Assembly (NCBI RefSeq): GCF_011682145.1
Contig: NZ_WHJH01000037.1
Coordinates: forward strand, 1 to 64,000
Direction: 5' to 3'
DNA length: 64,000 bases
DNA from: Massilia mucilaginosa
GTDB lineage: Bacteria; Pseudomonadota; Gammaproteobacteria; Burkholderiales; Burkholderiaceae_D
Shown in pieces: positions 8,111 to 16,331 of the stretch; within the stretch, counting starts at the first letter, position 1; every line of letters starts with the position of its first letter. Below the pieces are notes generated by a model that searched no databases, was not told the DNA's origin, and saw only the letters and a program-made list of their open reading frames with translations. A program made the position numbers and the translations under genes.

Positions 8111-9370
8111 CTACTCGTAACGCAAGGACTCCGCCGGATTGATCCGCGCCGCCCCGTAACTCGGATACAAGGTCGCCACGAAGGCCAGCGCCACCGAGAC
8201 CCCGCCGATCATGACGATATCCTGCCATTGCGGGTCCGACGGCACCGAACTGAGGAAGTAAATCTCTTTCGACAGCAGCTTGCTGCCCAGCAGTTTCTCC
8301 ACCACCGGCATGATGACATCGATATTCATCGCCACCATCACACCCGCCGCCACCCCGGCCGCGGTCCCGATCACGCCCACCAGCGCGCCCTGCATCATGA
8401 ACACCGCCATGATCGAGCGCGGCGAGGCGCCCAGGGTGCGCAGGATCGCAATATCGGCCTGCTTGTCGTTGACCTTCATCACCAGGGTGGACACCAGATT
8501 GAACGCCGCCACCGCAATGATCAGCACCAGGATCAGAAACATCATGCGCTTTTGCGATTGCAGGGCCGCGAACCAGACTTCGTTCTGGCGCGTCCAGTCG
8601 CGGAACATCAATTCCTGCGGCATGCTGCTGGACAATTCCTGCGCCACCCTCGGCGCCTGGTGCAGGTCATGCAAACTCAGGCGCAGCCCGGACGGCAAGG
8701 CCAGCTGCTCAACCGCGCGCGCATCGTCGATATGCGCCAGCGCCACGGTGGAATCGTAATCGTTGTGCCCCACGTTGAAGGTCCCCGTCACCGTGAATAC
8801 TTGCCGGCGCGGCGTCCAGGCGGTGGCCGCCCCGCCCTGCGGCGCCACCAGCAGCGACAATTTATCGCCCGTTTTCACGCCCAGTTTGCTGGCCAGCTCG
8901 TAGCCGAGCACGATGTTGAAGCGGCCCGGCTGCAAATCGTCCAGCTTGCCATCTTTGATGCGCTCGGCAATGCTCGACACGGTTTTTTCGGCCGCCGGCA
9001 AAATCCCCTGCACCGCCACCGGGCGCATGGTGTCGTCGTACAGCAGCATGCCCTGCAGGGTGACAAAGGGCGCCCCGCCGGACACGGCCGGATTGCCGCG
9101 CGCCTGCGCCAGGGTCTGCTCCCAGTTGGGCAGGCCGCCGCGTTCGTCGATGACTTCGATATGCGGAATCATCGACAGCATGCGCGCCGCCACTTCTTTC
9201 TGGAAGCCGTTCATCACCGACAGCACCACAATCAGCGCGGCCACGCCCAGCGCAATCCCGCTGACCGAAATGAGCGAAATGACCGACAGCATCGGATTGC
9301 GTTCGCTGCGGCGTTGCGCGCTGGTGTAACGCAGGGCGATCTGTAATTCGTAAGGTAAATTTGCGAGCAT
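8111..9370 (-). CDS. lolC: LolC/LolE-family lipoprotein-releasing permease
   Basis: Inner-membrane permease of the Lol system that releases outer-membrane lipoproteins to the carrier LolA, powered by the ATPase LolD. The 419 residues show the classic N-terminus (ALRYTSAQRR, then a membrane helix with SVSGIALGVAALIVVLSVMNGFQKE, about 28-57), a MacB-like periplasmic domain (about 60-265) and a C-terminal FtsX domain with three membrane helices (about 272-400), ending YGAARINPAESLRYE. It starts 6 bases after the polysaccharide deacetylase gene, so the two form an operon. No lolD ATPase gene follows within the window. LolC versus LolE cannot be decided from sequence alone. Confidence 0.85.
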   Translation of the reverse strand: MLANLPYELQIALRYTSAQRRSERNPMLSVISLISVSGIALGVAALIVVLSVMNGFQKEVAARMLSMIPHIEVIDERGGLPNWEQTLAQARGNPAVSGGAPFVTLQGMLLYDDTMRPVAVQGILPAAEKTVSSIAERIKDGKLDDLQPGRFNIVLGYELASKLGVKTGDKLSLLVAPQGGAATAWTPRRQVFTVTGTFNVGHNDYDSTVALAHIDDARAVEQLALPSGLRLSLHDLHQAPRVAQELSSSMPQELMFRDWTRQNEVWFAALQSQKRMMFLILVLIIAVAAFNLVSTLVMKVNDKQADIAILRTLGASPRSIMAVFMMQGALVGVIGTAAGVAAGVMVAMNIDVIMPVVEKLLGSKLLSKEIYFLSSVPSDPQWQDIVMIGGVSVALAFVATLYPSYGAARINPAESLRYE

Positions 9371-9376
9371 GGTTTC

Positions 9377-10324
9377 CTAGTATCCTTGTGCTTTCAAGCG
9401 GTCGATATCGGCCTCGCCATCGTCTTGCAGGCGTTTCTTGTCGTCCAGCTTGTCCATGCCGAGGCTGCGCGACATCGACAGCAGCAGGCTTTGCCCATGC
9501 GCCGGGCGTTGCGGCGAGAACTGGTAAACCGCGTCTTCGAAGGCCTTGGCCGGCGACACGATGGTCCAGCCCATCTCCTTGAACATCCCGATCACGTCGT
9601 CGAGAAACAGCGCGTTGATCAAATTGTGGTGCAGCAAAATCACTTGGGCAATGTCGCGTCCCTGTAGCCGCTGCGACATGGCGCGGTAGGCCAGCGCGCG
9701 CTCGCGCACATGCGCGAGGTAGGCCTTTTTCAAGGGCGCCAGGTCGGCCTTGCTGTTCTTTGCCAGCGTCTCGTCCAGGTGTTCGTCGAGGCGCCAGTCG
9801 CTGGTGTCGAGGGTGATGTAGGCGTTGCGGTAGCCCTGCGCGGCGAGAAAGCCGCGCATGCCGTCGCGTTTGCCGGGTTCGCTGCCTTCGCGCAGATAGG
9901 TGAAGCGGAACCATTTCTGGTAACCGGGCAAAGTGGCGATGATCTTGTCGCAGTCCAGCACTTCCTGCTGGTATTGCGCCAGGCTGACCTTGGCGCTATC
10001 GAGGTCCGGATGGGTCATCGTGTGGTTGCCGATGACGTGGCCGGCCTCGCCCCAGGCGCGCGCCAGCGCGTAGCCGGCCGGCTTGTCGGCGCCATTGCCG
10101 GCGGTAACGAACAGCGCCGCCTTGACCTGATGCCTGGCCAGCGCGTCGAGCATGGCCTGGTTGCGCTGCTGCGGCGTGAGACGTGGGGTGGCGGCCAGCG
10201 AGGGTCCGTCATCGAAGGTGAACGCGACCGATTGCGCACAGGCGGCGCCGGCCAACACGCCGCAACAAAGCACGGCGGCAGCGCCCCTGGAGAGCGTGAG
10301 CGCAAGATTTTTTAACTGGAGCAT
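9377..10324 (-). CDS. secreted polysaccharide deacetylase (NodB domain)
   Basis: Carbohydrate esterase family 4 protein that removes N- or O-acetyl groups from polysaccharide or peptidoglycan. A signal peptide ends near GAACA-Q (residue about 31). Catalytic motifs visible are FTFDDGPS (metal-binding Asp pair) just after it and HVIGNHTMTHP (His-rich metal site, about 105-115). Total 315 residues. The C-terminal half has LLHHNLINALFLDDVIG, the usual His-containing motif. ATG at 10324 is used; an in-frame TTG at 10330 is the alternative, and neither has a clear ribosome-binding site. It is the first gene of an operon with the Lol permease. The substrate is unknown. Confidence 0.85.
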   Translation of the reverse strand: MLQLKNLALTLSRGAAAVLCCGVLAGAACAQSVAFTFDDGPSLAATPRLTPQQRNQAMLDALARHQVKAALFVTAGNGADKPAGYALARAWGEAGHVIGNHTMTHPDLDSAKVSLAQYQQEVLDCDKIIATLPGYQKWFRFTYLREGSEPGKRDGMRGFLAAQGYRNAYITLDTSDWRLDEHLDETLAKNSKADLAPLKKAYLAHVRERALAYRAMSQRLQGRDIAQVILLHHNLINALFLDDVIGMFKEMGWTIVSPAKAFEDAVYQFSPQRPAHGQSLLLSMSRSLGMDKLDDKKRLQDDGEADIDRLKAQGY

Positions 10325-10415
10325 GAACAAAGCGCGCTTTTGAATTGACGATCTGCAAGCCTAACATACAGCGGCGCAGGCGCAAAGGCATCGCCCCGCC
10401 GCCGCAACAGCCTGC

Positions 10416-11660
10416 TTACTCGCCCAGCAGCTCGGCCAGGACTTCCATGCCTTCGACCCGTTCGGCCACGACCTTGATCATCACGACCACCGGCACGCCG
10501 AGCAGCAAGCCCCACATGCCCCACAGCCAGCCCCAGAACAGCAGGCTGACGAACACGGCGGCCGGGTTCATCTTGGCGATCTTGCCGGTCATCCAGGTGG
10601 CGATGACGGTCCCGACCAGGGTGGCGATGGCGAGCGACGCGCCGGCCACCAGCAGCACCATTTCCAGCGATTCGAACTGCATGAAGGCAACAAGGCCGGT
10701 CAGCGCGGTGATCAACAGCGGGCCGAAGTACGGCATGATGTGCATCAGGCCGGCGAAAATCGCCCAGGCGCCCGCATTTTCGAGACCGATGGCGCGCAGC
10801 GCGACCCACATCAGCAGCGCCAGCAAGGTATTGGTGACGAGCAGCATGAACATATAGTTCTGGATCGAGGTATTGATGTCGTCCAGGATGTGCACGGTCA
10901 CCTTCTTGCGGCTCAGCGACGGCCCGGTCAGTTTGACCAGCTTGCGCTTGAAGGTGTCTCCCGCAAGGAGCAGGAAGAACACCAGGAACACCACCATCGT
11001 CGCCTGCGTGACGAAACCGATGAAGCCCATCGACCCGGCCAGCACCCAGTCCATGATCTTGAAACTGCCTCCGGCGGCGGCGGCGGCCGGCATGGCCTTG
11101 CGCGCCGCCGATTTTTGCCCGCCGACGCTGGAGGTGGCTTGCTCGATCTGGGAGGCGGCGGCCTGCATCTGCTGGATCGTGCTCGGCTGTCCGCCGCTGG
11201 CGCGGGTCAGGATGCGCGTGACCTTTTGGGTAATCGTCGGCAATTCGTCGATGATGTTGAAAAACTCGCCCTGCACCCGGTTCAGCACACCGCCCATCAG
11301 CACCAGGATGACGACCGTGACGATGGTGGCGCCGATGGCGCGCTTGATCCGCATGCGCCGTTCGAGGAACAGGACCAGCGGGTTGAGCGTGTAGGCGATA
11401 AAGATCCCGAGCAGGAGCGGGACCAGGAATTTTTGTGCCCACTGGAGTGCGTAGACGAAGGCAATCGTCGCGATGATGCCCAGCGCCAGCCCGCGCGCAT
11501 TGACATGGATCGGGATGCGCAGCGTGTGCGCGGCAGTGGAAGTGAGTGGATCGTGATGCTCCGCGCCGGCATCGGCGGGGGCTGCCTTGACGGCGGCGCC
11601 TTCCAGCGAAGGAGCGGGAGTTTGATTGGCGGGGGCCGGAATCGGATCTGCAAGCTGCAT
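10416..11660 (-). CDS. AI-2E/PerM-family transporter
   Basis: Integral membrane protein of 414 residues of the AI-2E transporter (PerM/YdiK/TqsA) family. The first about 55 residues are Ala/Pro-rich and cytoplasmic. Paired helices follow at about 57-75 and 80-100, a long extracytoplasmic domain (about 130-240, with an Ala-rich insert AAAAAG), then a C-terminal set of helices with the family motif GLMHIMPYFGPLL and the re-entrant VSLLFWGWLWGMWGLLLGVP. A TATAAT hexamer lies at about 11673-11678 on the minus strand, a few bases before the ATG, implying a very short leader. The substrate is unproven; family members include transporters of quorum signals and ions. Confidence 0.85.
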   Translation of the reverse strand: MQLADPIPAPANQTPAPSLEGAAVKAAPADAGAEHHDPLTSTAAHTLRIPIHVNARGLALGIIATIAFVYALQWAQKFLVPLLLGIFIAYTLNPLVLFLERRMRIKRAIGATIVTVVILVLMGGVLNRVQGEFFNIIDELPTITQKVTRILTRASGGQPSTIQQMQAAASQIEQATSSVGGQKSAARKAMPAAAAAGGSFKIMDWVLAGSMGFIGFVTQATMVVFLVFFLLLAGDTFKRKLVKLTGPSLSRKKVTVHILDDINTSIQNYMFMLLVTNTLLALLMWVALRAIGLENAGAWAIFAGLMHIMPYFGPLLITALTGLVAFMQFESLEMVLLVAGASLAIATLVGTVIATWMTGKIAKMNPAAVFVSLLFWGWLWGMWGLLLGVPVVVMIKVVAERVEGMEVLAELLGE

Positions 11661-11726
11661 AAAATCTTCACATTATAGAGCCGGCACCGCAGGCCGGCCA
11701 CTGCGGGCCGGCCTGAAGAGCTCAGC

Positions 11727-12041
11727 TTACTTCACACGTACGTCGTTCTTGACCGATACTACACCCTTCACGCCGCGTGCCACATCGGCCGCTTTGGTGG
11801 CATCCGCCGGATCGGCCACGAAGCCGGACAACTGCACGTCGCCCTTGAAGGTTTCAACGTTGATTTCCGACGCTTTGAGGGTTGGCTCGTTGAAGATCGA
11901 TGCTTTGACTTTCGCGGTGATCACGGTGTCATCGATAAATTCGCCCGTACCTTCTTTGGTGGCGGTCGAAGCGCAACCAGCCATGGTGGCGACGAGGGTG
12001 GCGGCAAACAGCATGGTCGACAGACGTTTTGCGATTTTCAT
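11727..12041 (-). CDS. BON-domain lipoprotein (OsmY-like), copy 1
   Basis: Periplasmic lipoprotein of 104 residues: signal peptide with lipobox MAGC (Cys at about 23), then one BON domain (about 38-103) with ITAKVKASIFNEP, INVETFKGDVQLSGFV and a VKGVVSVKNDVRV end. BON domains bind phospholipid surfaces and protect the envelope in osmotic and other stress. It is the second gene of an operon with the cysteine-pair repeat protein and closely resembles the BON lipoprotein at 21220. GGAGTCC precedes the ATG. A GGCCGGCC hairpin lies after the stop (about 11693-11714). Confidence 0.9.
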   Translation of the reverse strand: MKIAKRLSTMLFAATLVATMAGCASTATKEGTGEFIDDTVITAKVKASIFNEPTLKASEINVETFKGDVQLSGFVADPADATKAADVARGVKGVVSVKNDVRVK

Positions 12042-12113
12042 AGTGGACTCCTTGGTGGGTGGTTCAAAAAAATTTGCTCTGTATGAGCTGTTGCAGCATA
12101 GCTCGCTTGTTAC

Positions 12114-12662
12114 TTACTTGCCATACTGCGATTTCGCGGCTGAGACACAGGTGTCCTTGACCGCACCGGCAAACGCATCGCACTTTTCAAGCGCGACTTT
12201 GTATTCGGCCGTTCGTTTGTCGTCGCGCGCATCGGTGCGCGCTTCGATCGCTTTCTTGTCGGCCCTGGCGTCGGCCTGGGCCGCGATCAAGGTCGATTTT
12301 GCCTGCTGCATGCAGACATCCTTGTCGTTGCCGGTCAGCGCACGGCACTTGGCCTTGTCGAGGTCAAAGTTGGCCGAGGCAATCGTCAGGCGCGACTGGG
12401 TGTAGGCTTTCAGCGTGTTCTTGTAGATGGCGCTCGCTTCTTCCACGGTGCGCACGCGCGCCGCCTTGGCTTCTTCCACGCAGACATCTTTCGGGTTGCC
12501 AGTAATCACGTCGCACTGCGCACGGGCCGCCTTGTAGGTGGCGGTGGCCGCCGCCGTGGCCTGCTTGTAGGCCGCCTTCGCTTCCGGGGTCGCCGCGCTG
12601 GCCGAGAATGCGGCCGACATCAGGAAGGCGCCGATCAAGGCGGGGGTGACTGCTCGTTTCAT
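12114..12662 (-). CDS. secreted coiled-coil protein with three cysteine-pair repeats
   Basis: Exported Ala/Lys-rich helical protein of 182 residues with a signal peptide ending SASAA. It contains three copies of a motif of about 22 residues, C-x(6-8)-G-xx-KDxC-xxxAK: CDVITGNPKDVC, CRALTGNDKDVC and CDAFAGAVKDTC. The pairs probably form disulphides that pin helical hairpins in the periplasm. ATG at 12662 has CGGAG nine bases upstream; an upstream frame to 12824 is spurious. It heads an operon with the BON lipoprotein, and site 3 of the Crp-like palindromes lies 65 bases upstream. A related motif occurs in the protein at 13630. Function unknown. Confidence 0.8.
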   Translation of the reverse strand: MKRAVTPALIGAFLMSAAFSASAATPEAKAAYKQATAAATATYKAARAQCDVITGNPKDVCVEEAKAARVRTVEEASAIYKNTLKAYTQSRLTIASANFDLDKAKCRALTGNDKDVCMQQAKSTLIAAQADARADKKAIEARTDARDDKRTAEYKVALEKCDAFAGAVKDTCVSAAKSQYGK

Positions 12663-12727
12663 CTTGATTTTCTCCGGTGACAATACATCGCTGCTTACCG
12701 TTTTACGGGAAGTGCCGCCCGACATCT

Positions 12728-12741
12728 GTTCGCTGGCGAAC
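12728..12741. promoter_or_regulatory. Crp-like palindrome site 3 (minus-strand operon)
   Basis: Perfect palindrome TGTTCG-ctgg-CGAACA. It is 65 bases before the cysteine-pair repeat gene. On the minus strand a TAAAAC hexamer begins exactly 22 bases downstream (12705-12700). It shares the divergent region with site 4. Confidence 0.7.
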
Positions 12742-12801
12742 ACAGCGCGACTAGTGGCAAAAAACCAACAGTTTGAGCCAAACTCGACCGAATGAACCTG
12801 A

Positions 12802-12815
12802 GTGCGGCAGCGCAC
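12802..12815. promoter_or_regulatory. Crp-like palindrome site 4 (glycine-zipper promoter)
   Basis: Perfect palindrome GTGCG-gcag-CGCAC, followed by A. A TATGCT hexamer begins 22 bases downstream (12838-12843). It lies 55 bases before the glycine-zipper lipoprotein start. Confidence 0.7.
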
Positions 12816-12870
12816 AGACCCCATGGTTGTTGCTGATTATGCTGGCTTCACACTTTGTCAGGAGAACAAC

Positions 12871-13332
12871 ATGAAATCGAACCAGACTATCGCAGCAATC
12901 GTCATCGCCACCACCGCCATGCTCAGCGGCTGCGCCAGCACCTCGTCCCAGCCGACCAACAACGGCAGCTACGACAATGCCGCCTCCTCGTCGGCTGGCT
13001 ACGGCACCATCGAATCGATCCAGGTCACCCGCAATGACGGCCAGACCAACGGCGCCGGCGCGGTTGTCGGCGGTATCGTCGGCGCCCTGGTCGGTAACCA
13101 GATCGGCAGCGGCAGCGGCCGTACCGCGGCCACCGTCGCCGGTGCTGTCGGCGGCGCTGTCGTCGGCAACAAGGTTGAAGCGAACCGCAACGCCGGCACT
13201 GGCCAGGAAATGTACCAGATCAATGTTCGCCTGCAAAACGGCGAAAACCGCACCATTGTGCAGGACAGCGTGTATGACCTGCGCGTCGGCAACCGCGTGC
13301 GCGTGGTCGACGGCCGCGTCTACCGTTACTGA
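12871..13332 (+). CDS. glycine-zipper 2TM lipoprotein (SlyB-like), copy 1
   Basis: Outer-membrane lipoprotein of 153 residues. Lipobox MLSGC, then a Ser/Asn-rich spacer, a short strand segment, a glycine-zipper double helix (about 62-105, GGIVGALVGNQIGSGSG and VAGAVGGAVVGNKVE) and a C-terminal domain with INVRLQNGENRTI and VGNRVRVVDGRVYRY. The SlyB family stabilises the outer membrane around barrel proteins in envelope stress. AGGAGAACAAC precedes the ATG at 12871. It is divergent from the cysteine-pair repeat operon and is paralogous to the protein at 23063. Two Crp-like palindromes lie in the shared upstream region. Confidence 0.88.
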   Translation: MKSNQTIAAIVIATTAMLSGCASTSSQPTNNGSYDNAASSSAGYGTIESIQVTRNDGQTNGAGAVVGGIVGALVGNQIGSGSGRTAATVAGAVGGAVVGNKVEANRNAGTGQEMYQINVRLQNGENRTIVQDSVYDLRVGNRVRVVDGRVYRY

Positions 13333-13405
13333 TTTTTGGTAGTACCCCCACCATTTACATAAATCACGATCTGCAAAGACAGATCGACTCTTAAAGGAGC
13401 CCACC

Positions 13406-13558
13406 ATGGGTACCATTCTTCTCGTTATCCTCATTCTTGCGCTGATCGGCGCTCTTCCTACCTGGAACCACAGCCGCAGCTGGGGATACGGCCCAAGCGG
13501 CATCACCGGCCTGATCGTGGTGGTGCTCATCGTGCTGCTCCTCACCGGGCGTCTGTAA
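13406..13558 (+). CDS. DUF3309 family small membrane protein
   Basis: Very small protein of 50 residues, too short for many gene finders. It has two hydrophobic segments (MGTILLVILILALIGAL and GLIVVVLIVLLLTGRL) joined by the conserved PTWNHSRSWGYGPSG motif that defines DUF3309. AAAGGAG lies 6 bases before the ATG and an intrinsic terminator follows immediately. DUF3309 proteins commonly occur with stress and envelope genes, as here; their function is unknown. Confidence 0.9.
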   Translation: MGTILLVILILALIGALPTWNHSRSWGYGPSGITGLIVVVLIVLLLTGRL

Positions 13559-13567
13559 CAAGTCGAC

Positions 13568-13597
13568 AACCGGCGCCGCGTGCGCCGGTTTTTTTTG
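13568..13597 (+). terminator. intrinsic terminator after DUF3309
   Basis: Stem AACCGGCGC / GCGCCGGTT around a short loop, followed by eight T residues. It ends the DUF3309 transcript. Confidence 0.9.
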
Positions 13598-13629
13598 CCC
13601 CACCATCCCCAACTAAAAAAGGAGCTGCC

Positions 13630-14037
13630 ATGCGCAAGCCCGACAACAACACGATGCCATGCGCATCGCCACGCACCACCAGTCCATTGACCAGCATGCT
13701 GCGCGCCACCCTGGCCGCAGCCTGCCTGCTGGGAATGCCTTTTGCCAGCGCCCATCTGCCCCAGACCTCGACCGACCAGAACGTGCCGGCCGCCACCGCG
13801 CGCCAGCAAGCGGCCGAAATCGCCCGCGGCGACCCGGCGCGCTGGACGCGCGAAGACGTCACCCCCGAGGCGCGCCTGCGTACCTTGCGCAAGGAAATGG
13901 GTGCGGCCCTGCAGGAAGCGAAGGGCGCATGCCGCGCCCTGCCGGTGTCCGAGCGCAGCGCCTGCAACAAGGAAGCGCAAGCGAACTATCAGAAAGACAT
14001 GGCCGGCGCGCGCGCCCAGGCTGCCGCGGGCGGCTGA
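13630..14037 (+). CDS. secreted cysteine-pair protein
   Basis: Exported protein of 135 residues. The N-terminus is long (about 25 residues) before the hydrophobic signal core LRATLAAACLLGMPFASA. The mature part contains DPARWTREDVTPEARLRTLRKEMG, split by helices, and one cysteine-pair motif CRALPVSERSAC followed by NKEAQANYQKDMAGARAQ. This resembles the repeat unit of the protein at 12114 and suggests a shared small family. AAAAAAGGAGCTGCC precedes the ATG. Function is unknown; a periplasmic helical hairpin is inferred. Confidence 0.75.
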   Translation: MRKPDNNTMPCASPRTTSPLTSMLRATLAAACLLGMPFASAHLPQTSTDQNVPAATARQQAAEIARGDPARWTREDVTPEARLRTLRKEMGAALQEAKGACRALPVSERSACNKEAQANYQKDMAGARAQAAAGG

Positions 14038-14088
14038 CAGCACCCGCCTGCCGGGGCGCCGCGCCTCGGCGCCGCCCGCAGCGACGAT

Positions 14089-15240
14089 TTACGCCGCCGC
14101 GCTCCAGTCATCCTGGTCCGGCGGCAATTCGTGTACCACCACGGCCGTTTCTTCGGCCACCATCAGCAGCCAGCCCGCGTGCTTGAGCGCGCGCAGCGCA
14201 TCGCGGTAGCCCTGCTCCCAGCGCCACTCGATCGACCCTTTGGAAAAATTGACGTCCTTCGAGGCCATGTGCCAGTCGTGCCCCGCATACGGAATGCGCA
14301 CGATGTGCAGGGTGGCGTCGCAGCCGAGCGCGGCGAGCTCGCGCCGGTCTTCCTCGGTGCGCTCGGCCTCGGGCATGCGCGCGTACATCTGGCGCAGCTT
14401 GTGCTGCAGCGCGTGGGTGGCGCTGTAGTCTTCGATATGGCGTTTCGAGCGCGAGGCGAACGTCACATCCTTCTGGCGCGTGTTGACCTGATCCATCGTC
14501 ACCGGCTCCTCGCCTTGCGCGCTCCACAAGTCGACCATGAAGCAGATGGTGTCGCCACCGGGCAGCTCGCGCAGCACCGATTCGAGCGGGGTGTTCGAAT
14601 ACAGGCCGCCGTCCCAGTACAGCTCGCCATCGATGCGCACCGGGGCGAAGGCCGGCGGCAGGCTGCCGCTGGCACGCACATGGTCGGCGCACAGATCGCC
14701 GCTCCGGCTGTCGAAATGCGCCAGTTCACCGGTGCGCACATTGACGGCATTGACCGTCAGGCGCATGCCGCCCTCTTCGTTGAGATAGTCGAAGTCGACC
14801 AGTTCCTTGAGCGTGTCGCGCAGCGGCAGCGTGTCGTAGAACGAGGCTTCTTCGGGCGCGACCGTCATCCCGAACGGAAAACCGCTGAACAGGCGCGGCT
14901 TGAAAAAGCCCGGCACCCCGCGCATGACCGTGTCGAAGGTGTTGAGCCAGATATTCGAGCGCCGCTGGCGGTCGTCGACGCGGGTCATGTCCAGCGTGTC
15001 GGCATGCGAAACACGGTCCCAGAAGGCCTTGATTTTCTCCAGCCGCAGCGATTGTTCATTGCCGGCGATCAGCGCCGCATTGATGGCGCCGATCGAGGTG
15101 CCCACGATCCAGTCCGGCACCAAGTTATGCTCGTGCAGCGCCTGGTACACGCCGGCCTGGTAGGCGCCCAGCGCGCCGCCGCCTTGCAGGACCAGCACGA
15201 TGCGCAGCTTGTCGGGATTGAGTTTGTTTGCTTCAGTCAT
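14089..15240 (-). CDS. patatin-like phospholipase
   Basis: Patatin-family lipid acyl hydrolase of 383 residues. It shows the oxyanion loop QGGGALGAYQAGV (about 17-30), the nucleophile elbow GTSIGA (Ser about 53) and the catalytic Asp motif DGGLYSNTP (about 208-216). The C-terminal part with HIVRIPYAGHDWHMASKDVNFS and SIEWRWEQGYRDA, each read in pieces, matches the DUF3734 extension found in many proteobacterial patatins. ATG at 15240 is taken because upstream sequence is not protein-like; there is no strong ribosome-binding site. No partner gene is evident. It likely acts on membrane phospholipids. Confidence 0.9.
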   Translation of the reverse strand: MTEANKLNPDKLRIVLVLQGGGALGAYQAGVYQALHEHNLVPDWIVGTSIGAINAALIAGNEQSLRLEKIKAFWDRVSHADTLDMTRVDDRQRRSNIWLNTFDTVMRGVPGFFKPRLFSGFPFGMTVAPEEASFYDTLPLRDTLKELVDFDYLNEEGGMRLTVNAVNVRTGELAHFDSRSGDLCADHVRASGSLPPAFAPVRIDGELYWDGGLYSNTPLESVLRELPGGDTICFMVDLWSAQGEEPVTMDQVNTRQKDVTFASRSKRHIEDYSATHALQHKLRQMYARMPEAERTEEDRRELAALGCDATLHIVRIPYAGHDWHMASKDVNFSKGSIEWRWEQGYRDALRALKHAGWLLMVAEETAVVVHELPPDQDDWSAAA

Positions 15241-15320
15241 AGAAAGGCCGGAATCGCGTCGAGATGGAGGTGGAAAAAGTGAGTATATGAAAATCGAACA
15301 GGGATGAAAACGATACCAGC

Positions 15321-15359
15321 AAAAAAAGACGGCGTCGAATCCGAAGATTACGACGCCGC
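15321..15359 (-). terminator. intrinsic terminator of the yqj-like operon
   Basis: On the minus strand GGCGTCG and CGACGCC flank a 13-base loop, followed by GTC and seven T residues. It terminates the minus-strand run of genes that begins at 18807. Confidence 0.85.
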
Positions 15360-15501
15360 TCAAGCCCCACCATATCTTTCCGTTCTTGTTGCAAGGCCGG
15401 GTTCGCTTGCCCGGCATGGTCATCAAGCAGTTCAGCGGCATTGGGCCGCACGTTGCGCGGCACACGTTCCGCCGTACACCTTGTGCCTTACAGGTCCCGC
15501 C

Positions 15502-15900
15502 TTACAGCTCCTGCGCCTGCCCCGTGCGGCGCTGCTGCAGGTACCACGCCAGGCCGCCCAGCACGGCCGCCACGCCGAGCGCGGGCTTGATCAGCCGGCG
15601 CCGCGTGATGAAGCCGACGATGGTCGCGGCGTACGGCATGATCGACGCGACACTGATGCCGGTCGGATGCAGCACGCTGTCGATCCGTGAACGGACCGCC
15701 CAGGTCGCATGGTCGAGTGCCGAGTGAAACAGCACGTCGGGACGCGCATCGTGCTTGATCCGGGCTTTGGCGTGAGCAATGCCGACGCGGTAGAAATCGC
15801 CCTGGCGCAGCAAGCGCGCCTTGCGCTCGGCTACCGAGTCCATCTTGTCGCCCCCGGTGCCGGGGGACTTTTCGAGCCCGATAATGTTATCCATCGCCAT
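15502..15900 (-). CDS. hypothetical protein in yqjDE-like operon
   Basis: Protein of 132 residues that occupies the YqjK position after YqjD- and YqjE-like genes. The N-terminal 90 residues are charged (KMDSVAERKARLLRQGDFYR) with no signal peptide; the C-terminal part has a hydrophobic stretch (ALGVAAVLGGLAWYL, about 105-122) and ends in a basic QQRRTG tail. A tail-anchored inner-membrane protein is inferred. ATG at 15900 has GGGAG nine bases upstream. It is 26 bases after the YqjE-like gene, and the operon terminator follows. Homology to YqjK itself is not clear. Confidence 0.75.
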   Translation of the reverse strand: MAMDNIIGLEKSPGTGGDKMDSVAERKARLLRQGDFYRVGIAHAKARIKHDARPDVLFHSALDHATWAVRSRIDSVLHPTGISVASIMPYAATIVGFITRRRLIKPALGVAAVLGGLAWYLQQRRTGQAQEL

Positions 15901-15926
15901 CGTAATACTCCCGTCTGAAGTGCCGC

Positions 15927-16313
15927 TTAAAGCAGCATGTCGCGATCGTTCTTGAGTTCGTTCATGGTCTCGGGGAAAGCCAGCTTGCCCTCTTTGAGCA
16001 TGGCCTTGGCCTTGAGCACGAGGCCGATCGTCACGGCGATGAACACGGCAAACATCAGCAAAAGGATTTTCCAGCCCATGCTTTCCCACGCGAGCGCAAC
16101 AATTGTCGCGCTACCGTAGGCCAACGCAAACATGGCGCACAGCACTGCCAGCGAGAAAATCACCAGCAATTCAAGCACATGATTGCGTACTTCGGACAAC
16201 TCGAGTGCCGCCAGTTCCACGCGCGACACCACGAGTCCGAAGATATTTTTTGCCAGCCCTGTCAGGCCGCCCATCAGGCCGGGGCCATGTACTGCTGCGG
16301 TTGTTTTGTCCAT
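15927..16313 (-). CDS. YqjE-like phage-holin-superfamily protein
   Basis: Inner-membrane protein of 128 residues of the YqjE/holin superfamily III group. An amphipathic N-terminal helix (VVSRVELAALELSEVRNHVLE) precedes two strong membrane helices (about 47-70 and 77-100), followed by a charged tail with KAKAMLKEGKLAFPET. Despite the name, this is a chromosomal stress-linked family, not evidence of a prophage. It sits between the YqjD-like gene (18 bases) and the hypothetical gene (26 bases), as in the enterobacterial yqjCDEK arrangement. Confidence 0.85.
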   Translation of the reverse strand: MDKTTAAVHGPGLMGGLTGLAKNIFGLVVSRVELAALELSEVRNHVLELLVIFSLAVLCAMFALAYGSATIVALAWESMGWKILLLMFAVFIAVTIGLVLKAKAMLKEGKLAFPETMNELKNDRDMLL

Positions 16314-16331
16314 GGCTTCTCCCGGCGTGAA

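Noticed and set aside
15927-16313. Phage holin as sign of prophage
   Set aside because: The YqjE-like protein sits in a conserved stress operon and no other phage genes are near.
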